64,000 bases of DNA, taken from the NCBI GenBank assembly GCA_934792625.1, contig CAKVON010000010.1:3677-67676 (forward strand). Reading direction: 5' to 3'. Within the stretch, counting starts at the first letter, position 1. Each line of letters opens with the position of its first letter. Of this stretch, positions 15,241 through 23,286 are shown piece after piece. This DNA comes from an uncultured Atopobiaceae bacterium. GTDB lineage: Bacteria > Actinomycetota > Coriobacteriia > Coriobacteriales > Atopobiaceae. Below the pieces are notes generated by a model, which saw only the letters and a program-made list of their open reading frames with translations, ran no database searches and was not told where the DNA came from. Position numbers and translations under genes: made by a program.

Positions 15241-16260
15241 CTAACGCGTCGTCTTTACCTTTGTGGTGCCGGCAAGGGCCTTCTCGCCCGGGCGCCCCTT
15301 GGGTCCGACGAGCGCATGCGGCTGGTAGGGCTCCTCGAGGAAATCGACCTCTGCGCCGGTGAGCTCGAGGTCGAGTGCCGCCACCGCGTCATCCACGCGC
15401 TCGGGCTTGGAGCAGCCCACGATGGGGGCCTCGACGCCGCGTGCCCAATGCCACGCGAGCGCGACCTGCGACATCGGCACATCGTGGTTTGCGGCCACCT
15501 TGGCCACGCGTTCGACTATGGGCATGTCGATGGCGCGATCGCGGTCGTACTTGTTGACCATCGTCTTGTCGGTGGTGCCACGCTTGCTGGCGCTCTCCCA
15601 CGTGGGGCGGCACAGGTGGCCGGATGCCATGGGGCTGTAGGGCGTGATCGCCATGTCGAACTGGCGGCACACGGGAATCATCTCGCGTTCGTCCTCGCGG
15701 TAGAGCAGGTTGTAGTGGCACTGCATGCTGGTGAACTGCTCCCAGCCGTTGTCACGCGCGATGATTTGTAGGTTGTGGAGTTGGTAGGCGTACATGGCGC
15801 TGGCGCCCAGGGCGCGGACCTTGCCCTCGCGGACGAGGTCGTTGAGCGCCTCCATGGTCTGCTCCATCGGCACGTCGTAGTCGAAGCGGTGGATGATGTA
15901 GAGGTCCAGGTAGTCGGTGCCCAGGCGCTTGAGCGACCCCTCGACCTCGCGCTTGATGGCCGTGGCGGACAGGCCGCCCTCGTTGAAGTGGACCTTGCTG
16001 GCGATTACGACATCCTCTCGGGCGACTCCGAGCTCGCGCAGGGCGGACCCGATGTACTCCTCGCTCGTGCCGAAGCTGTAGCAGTTGGCCGTGTCGATGA
16101 AGTTGACGCCCAGGTCGAGGGCGCGCTTGATGACGGCTCGGGTCTCGTCCGAGCCGATGGTCCACTGGTGGAAGTCGGGGCTTGCCTCGCCGAAGCTCAT
16201 GCCGCCAAGGCAGAGTCTCGAGATCTCGATTCCCGAGTGACCGAGGGTCGTGTACCGCAT
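15241..16260 (-). CDS. Aldo/keto reductase, YajO/Tas-like
   Basis: A 339-residue NADPH-dependent reductase. GVNFIDTANCYSFGTSEEYIG carries the catalytic Asp and Tyr, VIASKVHF the Lys, and LYIIHRFDYD the His. MRYTTLGHSGIEISRLCLG is the classic start of the larger aldo/keto reductase subgroup. The ATG at 16260 follows AAAGGTGA at good spacing. It is the first gene of the leftward six-gene operon and is divergent from the LysR regulator at 16413, which is the probable controller. Confidence 0.93.
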   Translation of the reverse strand: MRYTTLGHSGIEISRLCLGGMSFGEASPDFHQWTIGSDETRAVIKRALDLGVNFIDTANCYSFGTSEEYIGSALRELGVAREDVVIASKVHFNEGGLSATAIKREVEGSLKRLGTDYLDLYIIHRFDYDVPMEQTMEALNDLVREGKVRALGASAMYAYQLHNLQIIARDNGWEQFTSMQCHYNLLYREDEREMIPVCRQFDMAITPYSPMASGHLCRPTWESASKRGTTDKTMVNKYDRDRAIDMPIVERVAKVAANHDVPMSQVALAWHWARGVEAPIVGCSKPERVDDAVAALDLELTGAEVDFLEEPYQPHALVGPKGRPGEKALAGTTKVKTTR

Positions 16261-16412
16261 GGCATCACCTTTCCTCATGGTGTCTGTGTTGCCAAAGACG
16301 ATAGGAGGGGCGCCATGCAATGTTAAATGCCTATATTTACTAATTGGATATACGCAATACGTATCTCAGTGGGATAATGTGCACGATTGCCTCTTACCAA
16401 TCTGGGGGTGCC
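16261..16412. promoter_or_regulatory. Divergent AKR-operon / LysR control region
   Basis: This 152-base spacer is AT-rich in its centre (16320-16380), unlike the surrounding DNA. It contains ATACG-caat-ACGTAT (16350-16364), a near palindrome suited to LysR binding, and a likely rightward -10 GATAAT at 16373-16378. Leftward, TATAGG-like and TTAACAT-like hexamers lie at about 16320-16337. Assignment to the LysR gene beside it is inferred. Confidence 0.5.
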
Positions 16413-17306
16413 ATGGAGCTGCGAACGCTGCGTTACTTTCTCGCGGTCGCGCGCGAGGAGAACATGACCGAGGCGGCAAACGTCTTGCACGTGACGCAGC
16501 CCACGCTCTCGCGTCAGATCGCCGACCTCGAGCGCGAGCTTGGCGTCGAGCTGTTCGAGCGTACGAACCGCGCATGTGTGCTCACGGGCGATGGCATGCG
16601 TCTGCGCCAGCGCGCGGAGGAAATCCTTTCGCTGGTGGACCAGACCGAGTCCGAGCTTGTCGACAGCGAGCTGGGCATCACCGGCAACATCCGCATCGGC
16701 GCGGGCGAGACGCAGGCCATGCGCCTGATCCTGGACACCTTCGCCGACCTGCGGCGCGATCATCCCGCGGTGACGATTGAGCTCTACACAGGCAACGCCG
16801 ACGCGGTCGAGGAGCGCCTTGAGCGCGGCCTTTTGGACTTTGCCCTGCTGCTCGAGCCGATCAATCTCGAGAAGTACGAGTCGCTCCGCATGCCCAGGCC
16901 GGACCGCGTCGGGCTGGCGGTGGCGGCAGGGGGTCCCTGGGGCGCGCTTGCGGCGGCCAAACCCGCCGATGTCGCGCACATGCCGCTGCTGCTGAGCTCG
17001 CGCACGTCGAACAGGGCTGTCGACCTTGCCAGGTGGTCCGCTGGTGCCGTGGTTACGGATGGCGCGAACGTGGTCGGGCACTTCGACCTGATCGGCAACG
17101 CCTCGCACCTCGTGCGGTCTGGTGCGGCGTGCGCGATGGGAATCGAACACCTTATGCAGGTAGACGAGGCCTCCGACCTGCGCTTCGTTCCGCTTGACCC
17201 GCCGATGGAGATCGCCTCTCATCTTGTGTGGAAGAAGTACCGCCTTCGCTCGCGTGCCTGCGAGGAGTTCCTCGTCCGCCTGGGGACGGCGGTCGCCGCC
17301 GGGTAG
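16413..17306 (+). CDS. LysR-family transcriptional regulator
   Basis: A 297-residue regulator. The N-terminal winged helix is MELRTLRYFLAVAREENMTEAANVLHVTQPTLSRQIADLERELG, and the effector-binding type 2 periplasmic fold follows from about residue 90 (ITGNIRIGAGETQAMRLI). The ATG at 16413 follows TGGGGGTG, and the helix-turn-helix begins immediately after it. It is divergent from the aldo/keto reductase-to-MATE operon and is the obvious candidate to activate it in response to an aldehyde, quinone or related small molecule. The inducer is unknown. Confidence 0.95.
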   Translation: MELRTLRYFLAVAREENMTEAANVLHVTQPTLSRQIADLERELGVELFERTNRACVLTGDGMRLRQRAEEILSLVDQTESELVDSELGITGNIRIGAGETQAMRLILDTFADLRRDHPAVTIELYTGNADAVEERLERGLLDFALLLEPINLEKYESLRMPRPDRVGLAVAAGGPWGALAAAKPADVAHMPLLLSSRTSNRAVDLARWSAGAVVTDGANVVGHFDLIGNASHLVRSGAACAMGIEHLMQVDEASDLRFVPLDPPMEIASHLVWKKYRLRSRACEEFLVRLGTAVAAG

Positions 17307-17339
17307 CGCCAAGCGGAGGCGATTCCTGGCAGGCAGCGC

Positions 17340-18233
17340 CTACCCGCAGGCGGCCACCAGCGCGGTGCCCGCGACGACGAGGGCAAGCCCGATCGCCGCG
17401 CGTCGCGAGAGGCGCTCGCCGAACGCGAGCGCCGCAAACGCGATGGACACGAGCAGCGAGAGCTTGTCCACCTGCACGACGACGCTGACCTGGCCTGCCT
17501 GGATGGCGTAGTAGTAGCACAGCCACGACGCGCCCGTGGCCACGCCCGACGCGCCGAGAAACGCCAGCTCCCTGCGGTCGACACCTCTGACCAGCCCGGC
17601 CTTGCCCCTGGCCACGACGATTCCCCATGCCATCGCGAGAACGAACATCGTGCGTATGGCGGTGGCGAGGTTGCTCTCGACGCCCTCGATCCCCACCTTG
17701 GCCAAGACCGACGTGAGCGCGGCGAACACGGCCGTCGCCAGCGCGTACGCCAGGCTCGTCCGGTCGGCGCCCCCGTCGCCTCCCGCCTTGCCCGTCGTTT
17801 CCCCCGCCCTTCTCTCGATCATGAGGAAGGTGCCCACGGTCGCGACCAGGGTGCCCGCCAGGCGCAGCGCCAGGTCGTCCGTCTCGCCAAAAAGGACGAT
17901 GGAGAGAAGTACGGCCATGAGGGTGCTGGACTTGTCGATGGGCACGACGCGGTTGACGTCGCCCGTCGCCAGCGCCCTGAAGTAGCAGATCCACGAGGCT
18001 CCGGTGGCCATTCCCGACAGCGCGAGAAACAGCCATGACCTGGGCGTTATTTCCGCGATGGTGTCGGCGGAGCCCACGATTGCCACCATCAGCCAGGTGA
18101 AGGCGGCCACGACGCAGGTGCGCAGCGCGGTGGCCACGTCGGAGTCGATGGTCCTGATTCCGCACTTCGCGAGGATGGACACAATGCCCGCGAACAGCGC
18201 CGACGCGAGCGCGGCGACAAGCCAGAGCTGCAC
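17340..18233 (-). CDS. EamA/DMT-superfamily transporter
   Basis: About 297 residues, ten transmembrane helices in two EamA repeats. The repeats are visible as ALASALFAGIVSILAKCGIRTIDSDVATALRT and, in the second half, ALATAVFAALTSVLAKVGIEGVESNLATAIRT, with matching GMATGASWICYFRAL and GVATGASWLCYYYAI segments. The GTG at 18233 is preferred over the GTG at 18248: AGGGG precedes it at good spacing and it gives the family's usual N-terminus. Members export metabolites or amino acids; this one's cargo is unknown. It converges on the LysR gene with only 33 bases between and no clear terminator. Confidence 0.88.
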   Translation of the reverse strand: MQLWLVAALASALFAGIVSILAKCGIRTIDSDVATALRTCVVAAFTWLMVAIVGSADTIAEITPRSWLFLALSGMATGASWICYFRALATGDVNRVVPIDKSSTLMAVLLSIVLFGETDDLALRLAGTLVATVGTFLMIERRAGETTGKAGGDGGADRTSLAYALATAVFAALTSVLAKVGIEGVESNLATAIRTMFVLAMAWGIVVARGKAGLVRGVDRRELAFLGASGVATGASWLCYYYAIQAGQVSVVVQVDKLSLLVSIAFAALAFGERLSRRAAIGLALVVAGTALVAACG

Positions 18234-18346
18234 GATTACCCCTGCCACTAGACGGTTCTTCTCGCCTGTCTATGTTCCCCCGTTATGCCGGCGGCAACCG
18301 GTCTCATGGTCCCGTGTCGCCTCCTGAGTGTTCTTACGGTGTTAAA

Positions 18347-18397
18347 ATATGAGTAATTACAGGCATATTAATAGGAAACTACCCATATATGAGTAAT
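18347..18397 (+). promoter_or_regulatory. Paired direct repeats at the hipBA promoter
   Basis: ATATGAGTAAT occurs at 18347-18357 and again at 18387-18397, exactly 40 bases apart, which is about four helical turns. The second copy contains the hipB start codon. An inverted ATTACT half-site follows near 18402. A TATTAAT -10-like box lies between the repeats at 18366-18372. The layout suggests HipB autoregulation. Confidence 0.6.
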
Positions 18398-18682
18398 CTG
18401 TCATTACTTACAAAGCTATCATCGCCAGCGGATTCCGCGAGGGAGGTCGCCTGTCGCGAGAGGGCGCGTCGTCAGGCGATGGGAATCACGCAGCGGCAGC
18501 TCTCCGAGCGCTCGGGTGTCAGCCTTGGCTCGCTTCGCCGTTTCGAGCAGACGGGCCAAGCTTCGTTCGAGACGGTCGTGCGCGTCTGTCGTGCGCTCGA
18601 TTGCGAGTCGGACCTCGACACCCTCTACGCCAGGCCGGCTTACCGTTCTATTCGGGAGGTAATCGATGGGCAGGGGCGCTGA
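18389..18682 (+). CDS. hipB: HipB-like XRE-family antitoxin/repressor
   Basis: A 97-residue helix-turn-helix protein. ARRQAMGITQRQLSERSGVSLGSLRRFEQTGQASFETVVRVCRALD spans the five-helix Cro/CI DNA-binding fold. It overlaps hipA by 17 bases, so it is the antitoxin partner. The ATG at 18389 has no Shine-Dalgarno sequence and lies within an operator-like repeat, with a -10-like box about 17 bases upstream, so the message could be near-leaderless. Alternatively translation could begin at the ATG at 18479, which keeps the whole recognition helix but also lacks a convincing ribosome site. Confidence 0.86.
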   Translation: MSNLSLLTKLSSPADSAREVACRERARRQAMGITQRQLSERSGVSLGSLRRFEQTGQASFETVVRVCRALDCESDLDTLYARPAYRSIREVIDGQGR

Positions 18683-19805
18683 CGGCATTCGCGACGTTCT
18701 CCAGCTGTCGGTCTCTCTTCGCGGCAGACGCGTGGGGACTCTTGCGCAAACGCCCGAGGGCCTTGCCGCCTTCGAGTACGATCCGGCATGGCTTGCGAAC
18801 GGATACTCCATCAGCCCCCTGAGCCTTCCGCTTCGGACGGGCGTGTTCGTCCCCGAGGCAGATCCGTTCTCCGGCGTCTTCGGCGTATTCCAGGACAGCC
18901 TTCCTGACGGGTGGGGGGCGCTCCTTCTTGCCCGGATGCTAAAGAGAGAGGGTGTCGATCCCTCGTCGGTCTCGCCGATGACGATGCTTGCGCTCGTGGG
19001 CTCGGGAGGGCGAGGTGCCTTGTGCTACGAGCCGCAACTTGTGGCGGGGGATTCGGCAGCGATCGACGACCTCGATGCCTTCTCGGCATTGTGCCAGGAA
19101 ATTCTGGCCGACAGGCCCGTCGACGACCTTGACGCCGCATATGCTGCGGGAGGGTCGTCCGCTGGTGCGCGGCCCAAGGCGTATCTGCGTCGCGATGGTG
19201 CCGAGTGGCTGGTGAAGTTTCCCTCCAGCATGGATCCCGTTGGCGTCGGCGTGATGGAGTATGAGTTTTCCGAGGCGGCGAGGGATTGCGGCATCGACAT
19301 GCCACGAACCCGTCTGCTGCCCTCCGCCACCTGCGGCGGCTACTTCGCGACGGAGCGTTTTGACCGGGATGTCTCGGGCATGGGCGTGCACATGATCACG
19401 GCGTCGGGGCTGCTCGAGGTCTCCCATAGGCTCCCGGTGCTCGACTACGCCCATCTGTTCCAGGCGACGCATATGCTGACGCATGACCTTGGGCAGGCGT
19501 GGCACGTGTTCAGGCTCATGTGCTTCAACGTCTTCTCTCACAACCAGGACGACCACTCGAACAACTTCGCATGGGTCTGCCGTGACGGAGACTGGTCCTT
19601 CTCGCCTGCGTATGATCTTACCTACAGTACGTCGTTCGGCGGCGAGCACGCCACGACCGTAAACGGTAACGGTAACCCGACAATGGATGACCTGCTTCGG
19701 CTTGCCGATGCCGCGGGGTTGCCCACGCGGGAGGCGCGCCTTGCCGCGAGCGAGATTCAGGACCGTTGCAAGGGGCTCCTGGCCTCCTTGGACCTCGAGG
19801 GATAG
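18666..19805 (+). CDS. hipA: HipA-family serine/threonine kinase toxin
   Basis: A 379-residue type II toxin kinase. The N-subdomain ends in DSLPDGWGALLLARML, the glycine-rich loop is GGSSAGARPKAYL (about 161-173) with the autophosphorylatable serines, and the catalytic segment is FSHNQDDHSNNF with the presumed base Asp near residue 295. SPAYDLTYS supplies the Mg-binding Asp. Known HipA proteins phosphorylate glutamyl-tRNA synthetase and cause growth arrest; that target is assumed by family only. It is shorter than the E. coli protein (about 440), mostly in the N-terminal region. It overlaps hipB by 17 bases, and a TetR gene follows 8 bases after its stop. Confidence 0.92.
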   Translation: MGRGADGIRDVLQLSVSLRGRRVGTLAQTPEGLAAFEYDPAWLANGYSISPLSLPLRTGVFVPEADPFSGVFGVFQDSLPDGWGALLLARMLKREGVDPSSVSPMTMLALVGSGGRGALCYEPQLVAGDSAAIDDLDAFSALCQEILADRPVDDLDAAYAAGGSSAGARPKAYLRRDGAEWLVKFPSSMDPVGVGVMEYEFSEAARDCGIDMPRTRLLPSATCGGYFATERFDRDVSGMGVHMITASGLLEVSHRLPVLDYAHLFQATHMLTHDLGQAWHVFRLMCFNVFSHNQDDHSNNFAWVCRDGDWSFSPAYDLTYSTSFGGEHATTVNGNGNPTMDDLLRLADAAGLPTREARLAASEIQDRCKGLLASLDLEG

Positions 19806-19813
19806 GGGATGCC

Positions 19814-20383
19814 ATGGCCGCGAACGTCATCACGCGAGAAGAGCTGCTGGACGAGGCGTATCGCATCGCCGACGCCGACGGGGTGGCGGCGCTGTCCATC
19901 CGCTCGCTCGCGCAGGCGTGTCACGTGAGCGTGGGCACGATCTACAACCACTTCTCGTCGAAGGACGAGCTGACCACGGCCACCATCGAGCTCTACTTCC
20001 GACGTGCCGTGTTCGACGGTTTCTGCAGGCTCGACGCCCGGATGGGGTTCGTCGACTACTGCGAGGGGCTGTACGACTCGTTGGCGCTGGTGGTCGAGCG
20101 CTTCCGTAACAGGTGGCTCAGGGGCGCCGAGGTCTTGCCCGCCTCCGAGAAGGCCGCCGCACACCTGCGCGAGCGCGAGGTGCTCGACCACGCGTTCCAC
20201 GGCCTGGTCGAGGTCTACGACGCCGACCCCGCCATCCGCCGCGACCTGCCCGCGGGACTCGACGCGCAGTCCGTCTGCCGGTTCACGTTGGACAACCTGG
20301 TCGCCGCGCTGCACGCCGACGCCGACGGATGCCCCGTCCTGTTCGGGCTTCTCAGAAGGGCGCTGTACGACCCGGCGGAATGA
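19814..20383 (+). CDS. TetR-family transcriptional regulator
   Basis: A 189-residue regulator. The helix-turn-helix is REELLDEAYRIADADGVAALSIRSLAQACHVSVGTIYNHFSSKDEL (residues 8-53), typical of TetR/AcrR. The C-terminal ligand domain is not recognisable. The ATG at 19814 follows AGGGGATGCC. It starts 8 bases after hipA, so at least part of its expression may come from the hipBA promoter. It precedes the HsmA-like membrane protein gene by about 107 bases and probably controls that gene; inference. Confidence 0.92.
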   Translation: MAANVITREELLDEAYRIADADGVAALSIRSLAQACHVSVGTIYNHFSSKDELTTATIELYFRRAVFDGFCRLDARMGFVDYCEGLYDSLALVVERFRNRWLRGAEVLPASEKAAAHLREREVLDHAFHGLVEVYDADPAIRRDLPAGLDAQSVCRFTLDNLVAALHADADGCPVLFGLLRRALYDPAE

Positions 20384-20490
20384 ACAAGACATGATGGATG
20401 TTCACTTGCGACGCCCCCACAATCGTTTCCGGTCAGGCGCAGAGAAGGACGCGCCGACCCCAAACGACCAACGGAAGGAAGCAAGGACAT

Positions 20491-20967
20491 ATGAGCCCGC
20501 TCATCATGGCCGCCTCGACGGCAATCACGCTCGCGCTCGTCTTCTACACCATCGGCGTCTTTGGCGAGAGGCGCGCCGGCTCGCTGCAGAGGAGGCACCT
20601 CATCCTGTTTTGGATCGGCCTCGCGTGCGACACGACGGGCACCACGATCATGACCATCATCGCCCGCTCGTCCCACGGCGCCGGCTCCCCGCTGCACGCG
20701 GTGACGGGCCTGCTGGCGATCGTCCTCATGCTCTTCCACGCCCTGTGGGCGACCCTCGTCCTTCTCCGTGGTAGCGAGAAGAGCCGCGAGGGCTTCCACA
20801 GGCTCAGCGTCGGCGTTTGGCTGGTCTGGCTCGTCCCGTACTGCGTGGGCCTGCTCGTCGGCATCCCCGCCATCCACCTGGGCGACGCCGCGACGCTGGC
20901 GATCTCGGTCCTCGTGCCCGTGGCGATCGCCGGCGCCCTGCGCGTCGGCTCCGGCAGGCGTGCCTAA
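20491..20967 (+). CDS. HsmA/TIGR03987-family membrane protein
   Basis: A 158-residue protein with four transmembrane helices: TAITLALVFYTIGVFGERR, HLILFWIGLACDTTGTTIM, LHAVTGLLAIVLMLFHALWA and the C-terminal pair WLVWLVPYCVGLLVG and AISVLVPVAIAGAL. The pattern of Gly-Leu-Ala-Cys-Asp-Thr-Thr-Gly-Thr and His-Ala-Xaa-Trp-Ala matches what I recall for the TIGR03987 family of small membrane proteins, whose function is not established. The ATG at 20491 follows AAGGACAT. Its 3' end overlaps the convergent flavoprotein gene by four bases. Confidence 0.75.
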   Translation: MSPLIMAASTAITLALVFYTIGVFGERRAGSLQRRHLILFWIGLACDTTGTTIMTIIARSSHGAGSPLHAVTGLLAIVLMLFHALWATLVLLRGSEKSREGFHRLSVGVWLVWLVPYCVGLLVGIPAIHLGDAATLAISVLVPVAIAGALRVGSGRRA

Positions 20968-21587
20968 CGGATGAAGTTCGTGGCGGGGCCGCGCTCGGCC
21001 TCGGGGGCCTCGATGCCCGCGGCCCTGCCCGCCTCGATGCAGCGCAGGATCCAGGCCATGTTGTGCGCGAGGTTGCGCATGGTGCGCAGACCCTCCTCGT
21101 CCCGGGCGGCCTCGCCGGGAGCGCAGCCGTGGACGATGTTCCAGTACGTGGACGCCACGACCGGCATCTGGTTGATGGTGAGGTACTTGTTGAGCACGTC
21201 GAACGACGCCGTGGTGCCGCCGCGGCGGGCGACGGCGACGGTGGCGCCGGGCTTGTGGCAAAATGCCGCGCCGCCCGCGAAGAAGGCGCGGTCGAGCGCG
21301 CACTGGATGCGGCCCGAGGGGTGCGCGTAGTAGACGGGCGTGCCAAAGACGAAGGCATCCGACCCCTCGGCCTTCTCGATAAGCTCGTTCACGACGTCGT
21401 CGATCGCACAACGACTGCCCAGCTCGGAGCACCTGCCGCAGTCCAGACAATCGTTGACGGGCTTGGTGCCAAGCCACAGCGTCTCGGTCTCCATCCCCTC
21501 CGCCTCGAGCGTGCGGGCGACCTCGACCAGCGCCGTGGCGGTGTTGCCCTGCCTGCGCGAGCTCCCGTTGACGAGAAGAACCTTCAT
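20964..21587 (-). CDS. Iron-sulfur flavoprotein / NAD(P)H-dependent FMN reductase
   Basis: A 207-residue flavodoxin-fold protein. MKVLLVNGSSRRQGNTATALVEVA is the FMN phosphate loop. CLDCGRCSELGSRC follows near residue 48, a CxxCxxCx6C pattern like the 4Fe-4S ligand set of archaeal and clostridial iron-sulfur flavoproteins. FGTPVYYAHPSGRIQCALDR is the flavin loop. It probably moves electrons from ferredoxin or NAD(P)H to small acceptors. The ATG at 21587 follows AGGAGGGG. A strong hairpin with a T-rich tail sits immediately before that ribosome site. Confidence 0.86.
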   Translation of the reverse strand: MKVLLVNGSSRRQGNTATALVEVARTLEAEGMETETLWLGTKPVNDCLDCGRCSELGSRCAIDDVVNELIEKAEGSDAFVFGTPVYYAHPSGRIQCALDRAFFAGGAAFCHKPGATVAVARRGGTTASFDVLNKYLTINQMPVVASTYWNIVHGCAPGEAARDEEGLRTMRNLAHNMAWILRCIEAGRAAGIEAPEAERGPATNFIR

Positions 21588-21596
21588 CTCGAATCC

Positions 21597-21655
21597 CCTC
21601 CTAAAGAGAAATCCCTACGCCTGCCATGCTACAGCCGCGCGGCAGGCGTAGGGAT
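21597..21655 (-). terminator. brnQ terminator abutting the flavoprotein ribosome site
   Basis: A 15-base perfect stem (21611-21625 with 21641-21655) encloses a 15-base loop. Read leftward it is followed by TTTCTCTTTA and then directly by AGGAGGGG, the flavoprotein's Shine-Dalgarno sequence. It ends the brnQ transcript, or acts as an attenuator allowing some read-through. Confidence 0.82.
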
Positions 21656-21707
21656 CGTGTTTGACGGGCGTTTGTTGCCGACCGTTGCCAGGTCTACGGT
21701 GCCAGGC

Positions 21708-23102
21708 CTACCTGTCGCCGGGGCGTGCCGCCGAGGCGACCACGCCCACGACGGCGGCGCAGGCGGCGGGCAGCACCCAGCCCAGGCCGATGTCGGCAAG
21801 CGGCAACGCATCCAGCGGGAGCGCAACGCCGGCGAAGAAGGCGTCTCGCACCGACGTGACGACACTCACCGCGGTCGTGACGCCGACGGCCCACGGCCAG
21901 ATGAGCGGGAAGCGATCGCACGTGTGATGCGCCATGCCCATGGCCACCAGCAGGATGGACACGGGGTACAGCGCGTTGAGCAGCGGGACCGAGAAGGTCA
22001 GGATGGCGTCCAGCCCAAAGTTGGAGACGAAGCACGAGAAGATGGCGAAGGCCGCGGCCCACACGGGGTAGGTCAGGCGAGCCAGCGGGCCCTTCTCGGC
22101 AGCGGCGGGCGCTGTCCCAGTGGCGGACGAGGCCCCGGCGCCCGTCGCGCCCCCGAAGGTCTCCGCGAAGTAGGTGCCGCAGCAGCTGATGAGGCCGATG
22201 CACACGTTGAGGCAGGCCAGAAGGTAGATGGCAGCGATGATTACGGTGCCGGCGAGGCCAAAGTGCAGCGTGGCCGCGGTGGTGAGAAGGACGGCGCCGT
22301 TGGTGGCGTCGGGCATGACGGTGCCGAGGCTCGCGCCAACGAACGCCAGGCCGCAGTAGACGACGGCCATGAGCGCGCCCGCGACCACGCCCGCGCGCGA
22401 GACCTCGCGCATGACGCCGCGCGAATCGGTGACGCCGAGCGCCCGGACGTTCTCGGCGATGACGATGCCGAACGTGAGCGACGCCAACAGGTCCATCGTC
22501 TGGTAGCCGGAGAGAAAGCCCTGGATGGGGGCGGCGGAGTCGTAGGGAGCGACCGGCGCCTGCGCGACGCCCGCCGGGGCGACCAGAGACGAGCCCACGA
22601 CCATCACCAGAAGGACGAGCAGCGCGGGGCCCGTGATCCGTCCGAGCAGCTTGGTCAGGGCGCCGGGGCGCATGGCCAGCGTGTAGGCGGCCGCGAAGAA
22701 CAAAATCGAGAAGACCAGGCGCACCGCGCCGACGGATACGCCCTGGGGCAGCAGCGGCACGAGCATCTCGAAGGCGGTCGAGCTGGTGCGCGGGATCGCC
22801 AGGCACGGCCCGATGGAGAGGTAGATCGCCGCGACGAAGACGGCGGAGAACATGGGGTGGACGCGGTCGGTCAGCTCGCGCGCGGTGCCCACAAGCGCCA
22901 CGGCGACGATGCCTAGCACCGGCAGGCCGATTGCCGCGACAAGAAAGCCGACCATAGCCGGGACGCAGTTGGTTCCCGCCTGCAGCGCGAGCAGCGGCGG
23001 CAGGATCAGGTTACCCGCGCCGAAGAACATCGAGAAGAGCGTGATGCCCACGGCAAGGGACTGGCGGGTCGAGAGCGCGTCTCGGGATGGCTGGTCGGAC
23101 AT
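21708..23102 (-). CDS. brnQ: Branched-chain amino acid carrier BrnQ
   Basis: A 464-residue Na+-coupled uptake carrier with about twelve membrane helices. SLAVGITLFSMFFGAGNLILPPLL near the N-terminus is the family signature, and YLSIGPCLAIPRTSSTAFEM follows. The ATG at 23102 follows AAAGGCTCACC; a longer reading to 23240 runs through the upstream AT-rich operator region of the next gene and is rejected. It imports leucine, isoleucine and valine by family knowledge. A perfect copy of the recurring CTGCCGAGAAG motif lies inside the coding sequence at 22092-22102 (minus orientation relative to the plus strand). Confidence 0.93.
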   Translation of the reverse strand: MSDQPSRDALSTRQSLAVGITLFSMFFGAGNLILPPLLALQAGTNCVPAMVGFLVAAIGLPVLGIVAVALVGTARELTDRVHPMFSAVFVAAIYLSIGPCLAIPRTSSTAFEMLVPLLPQGVSVGAVRLVFSILFFAAAYTLAMRPGALTKLLGRITGPALLVLLVMVVGSSLVAPAGVAQAPVAPYDSAAPIQGFLSGYQTMDLLASLTFGIVIAENVRALGVTDSRGVMREVSRAGVVAGALMAVVYCGLAFVGASLGTVMPDATNGAVLLTTAATLHFGLAGTVIIAAIYLLACLNVCIGLISCCGTYFAETFGGATGAGASSATGTAPAAAEKGPLARLTYPVWAAAFAIFSCFVSNFGLDAILTFSVPLLNALYPVSILLVAMGMAHHTCDRFPLIWPWAVGVTTAVSVVTSVRDAFFAGVALPLDALPLADIGLGWVLPAACAAVVGVVASAARPGDR

Positions 23103-23218
23103 GGTGAGCCTTTCTGCCGTGTTGCCGATGCGTAATGGGTTGCATTGTCGCACGCCACGGAGTTTGCCGAGGCGAAAATGCAGCGGACGGCGCGACCGAC
23201 CAAGGTCCTTTTGCTCAC

Positions 23219-23273
23219 ATCTTGCAAAGTAGAACTGCAAGATTTATTATATCTTGCAGGATAGAACTTCAAG
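23219..23273 (+). promoter_or_regulatory. Promoter with paired dyad operators before the DUF4143 ATPase
   Basis: Two imperfect 23-base direct repeats lie at 23219-23241 and 23251-23273 (19 of 23 identical). The first contains the dyad CTTGCA-N9-TGCAAG. A good promoter, TTGCAA (23222-23227) then 17 bases then TATTAT (23245-23250), lies with its -35 in the first repeat and its start region in the second. Binding would block transcription. Confidence 0.7.
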
Positions 23274-23286
23274 TAAGGAGTTCAAC

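Noticed and set aside
18479..18682. hipB starting at the ATG at 18479
   Set aside because: It keeps the DNA-binding helices but has no better ribosome site than the ATG at 18389 and removes a plausible N-terminal arm, so I leave it as an alternative only.
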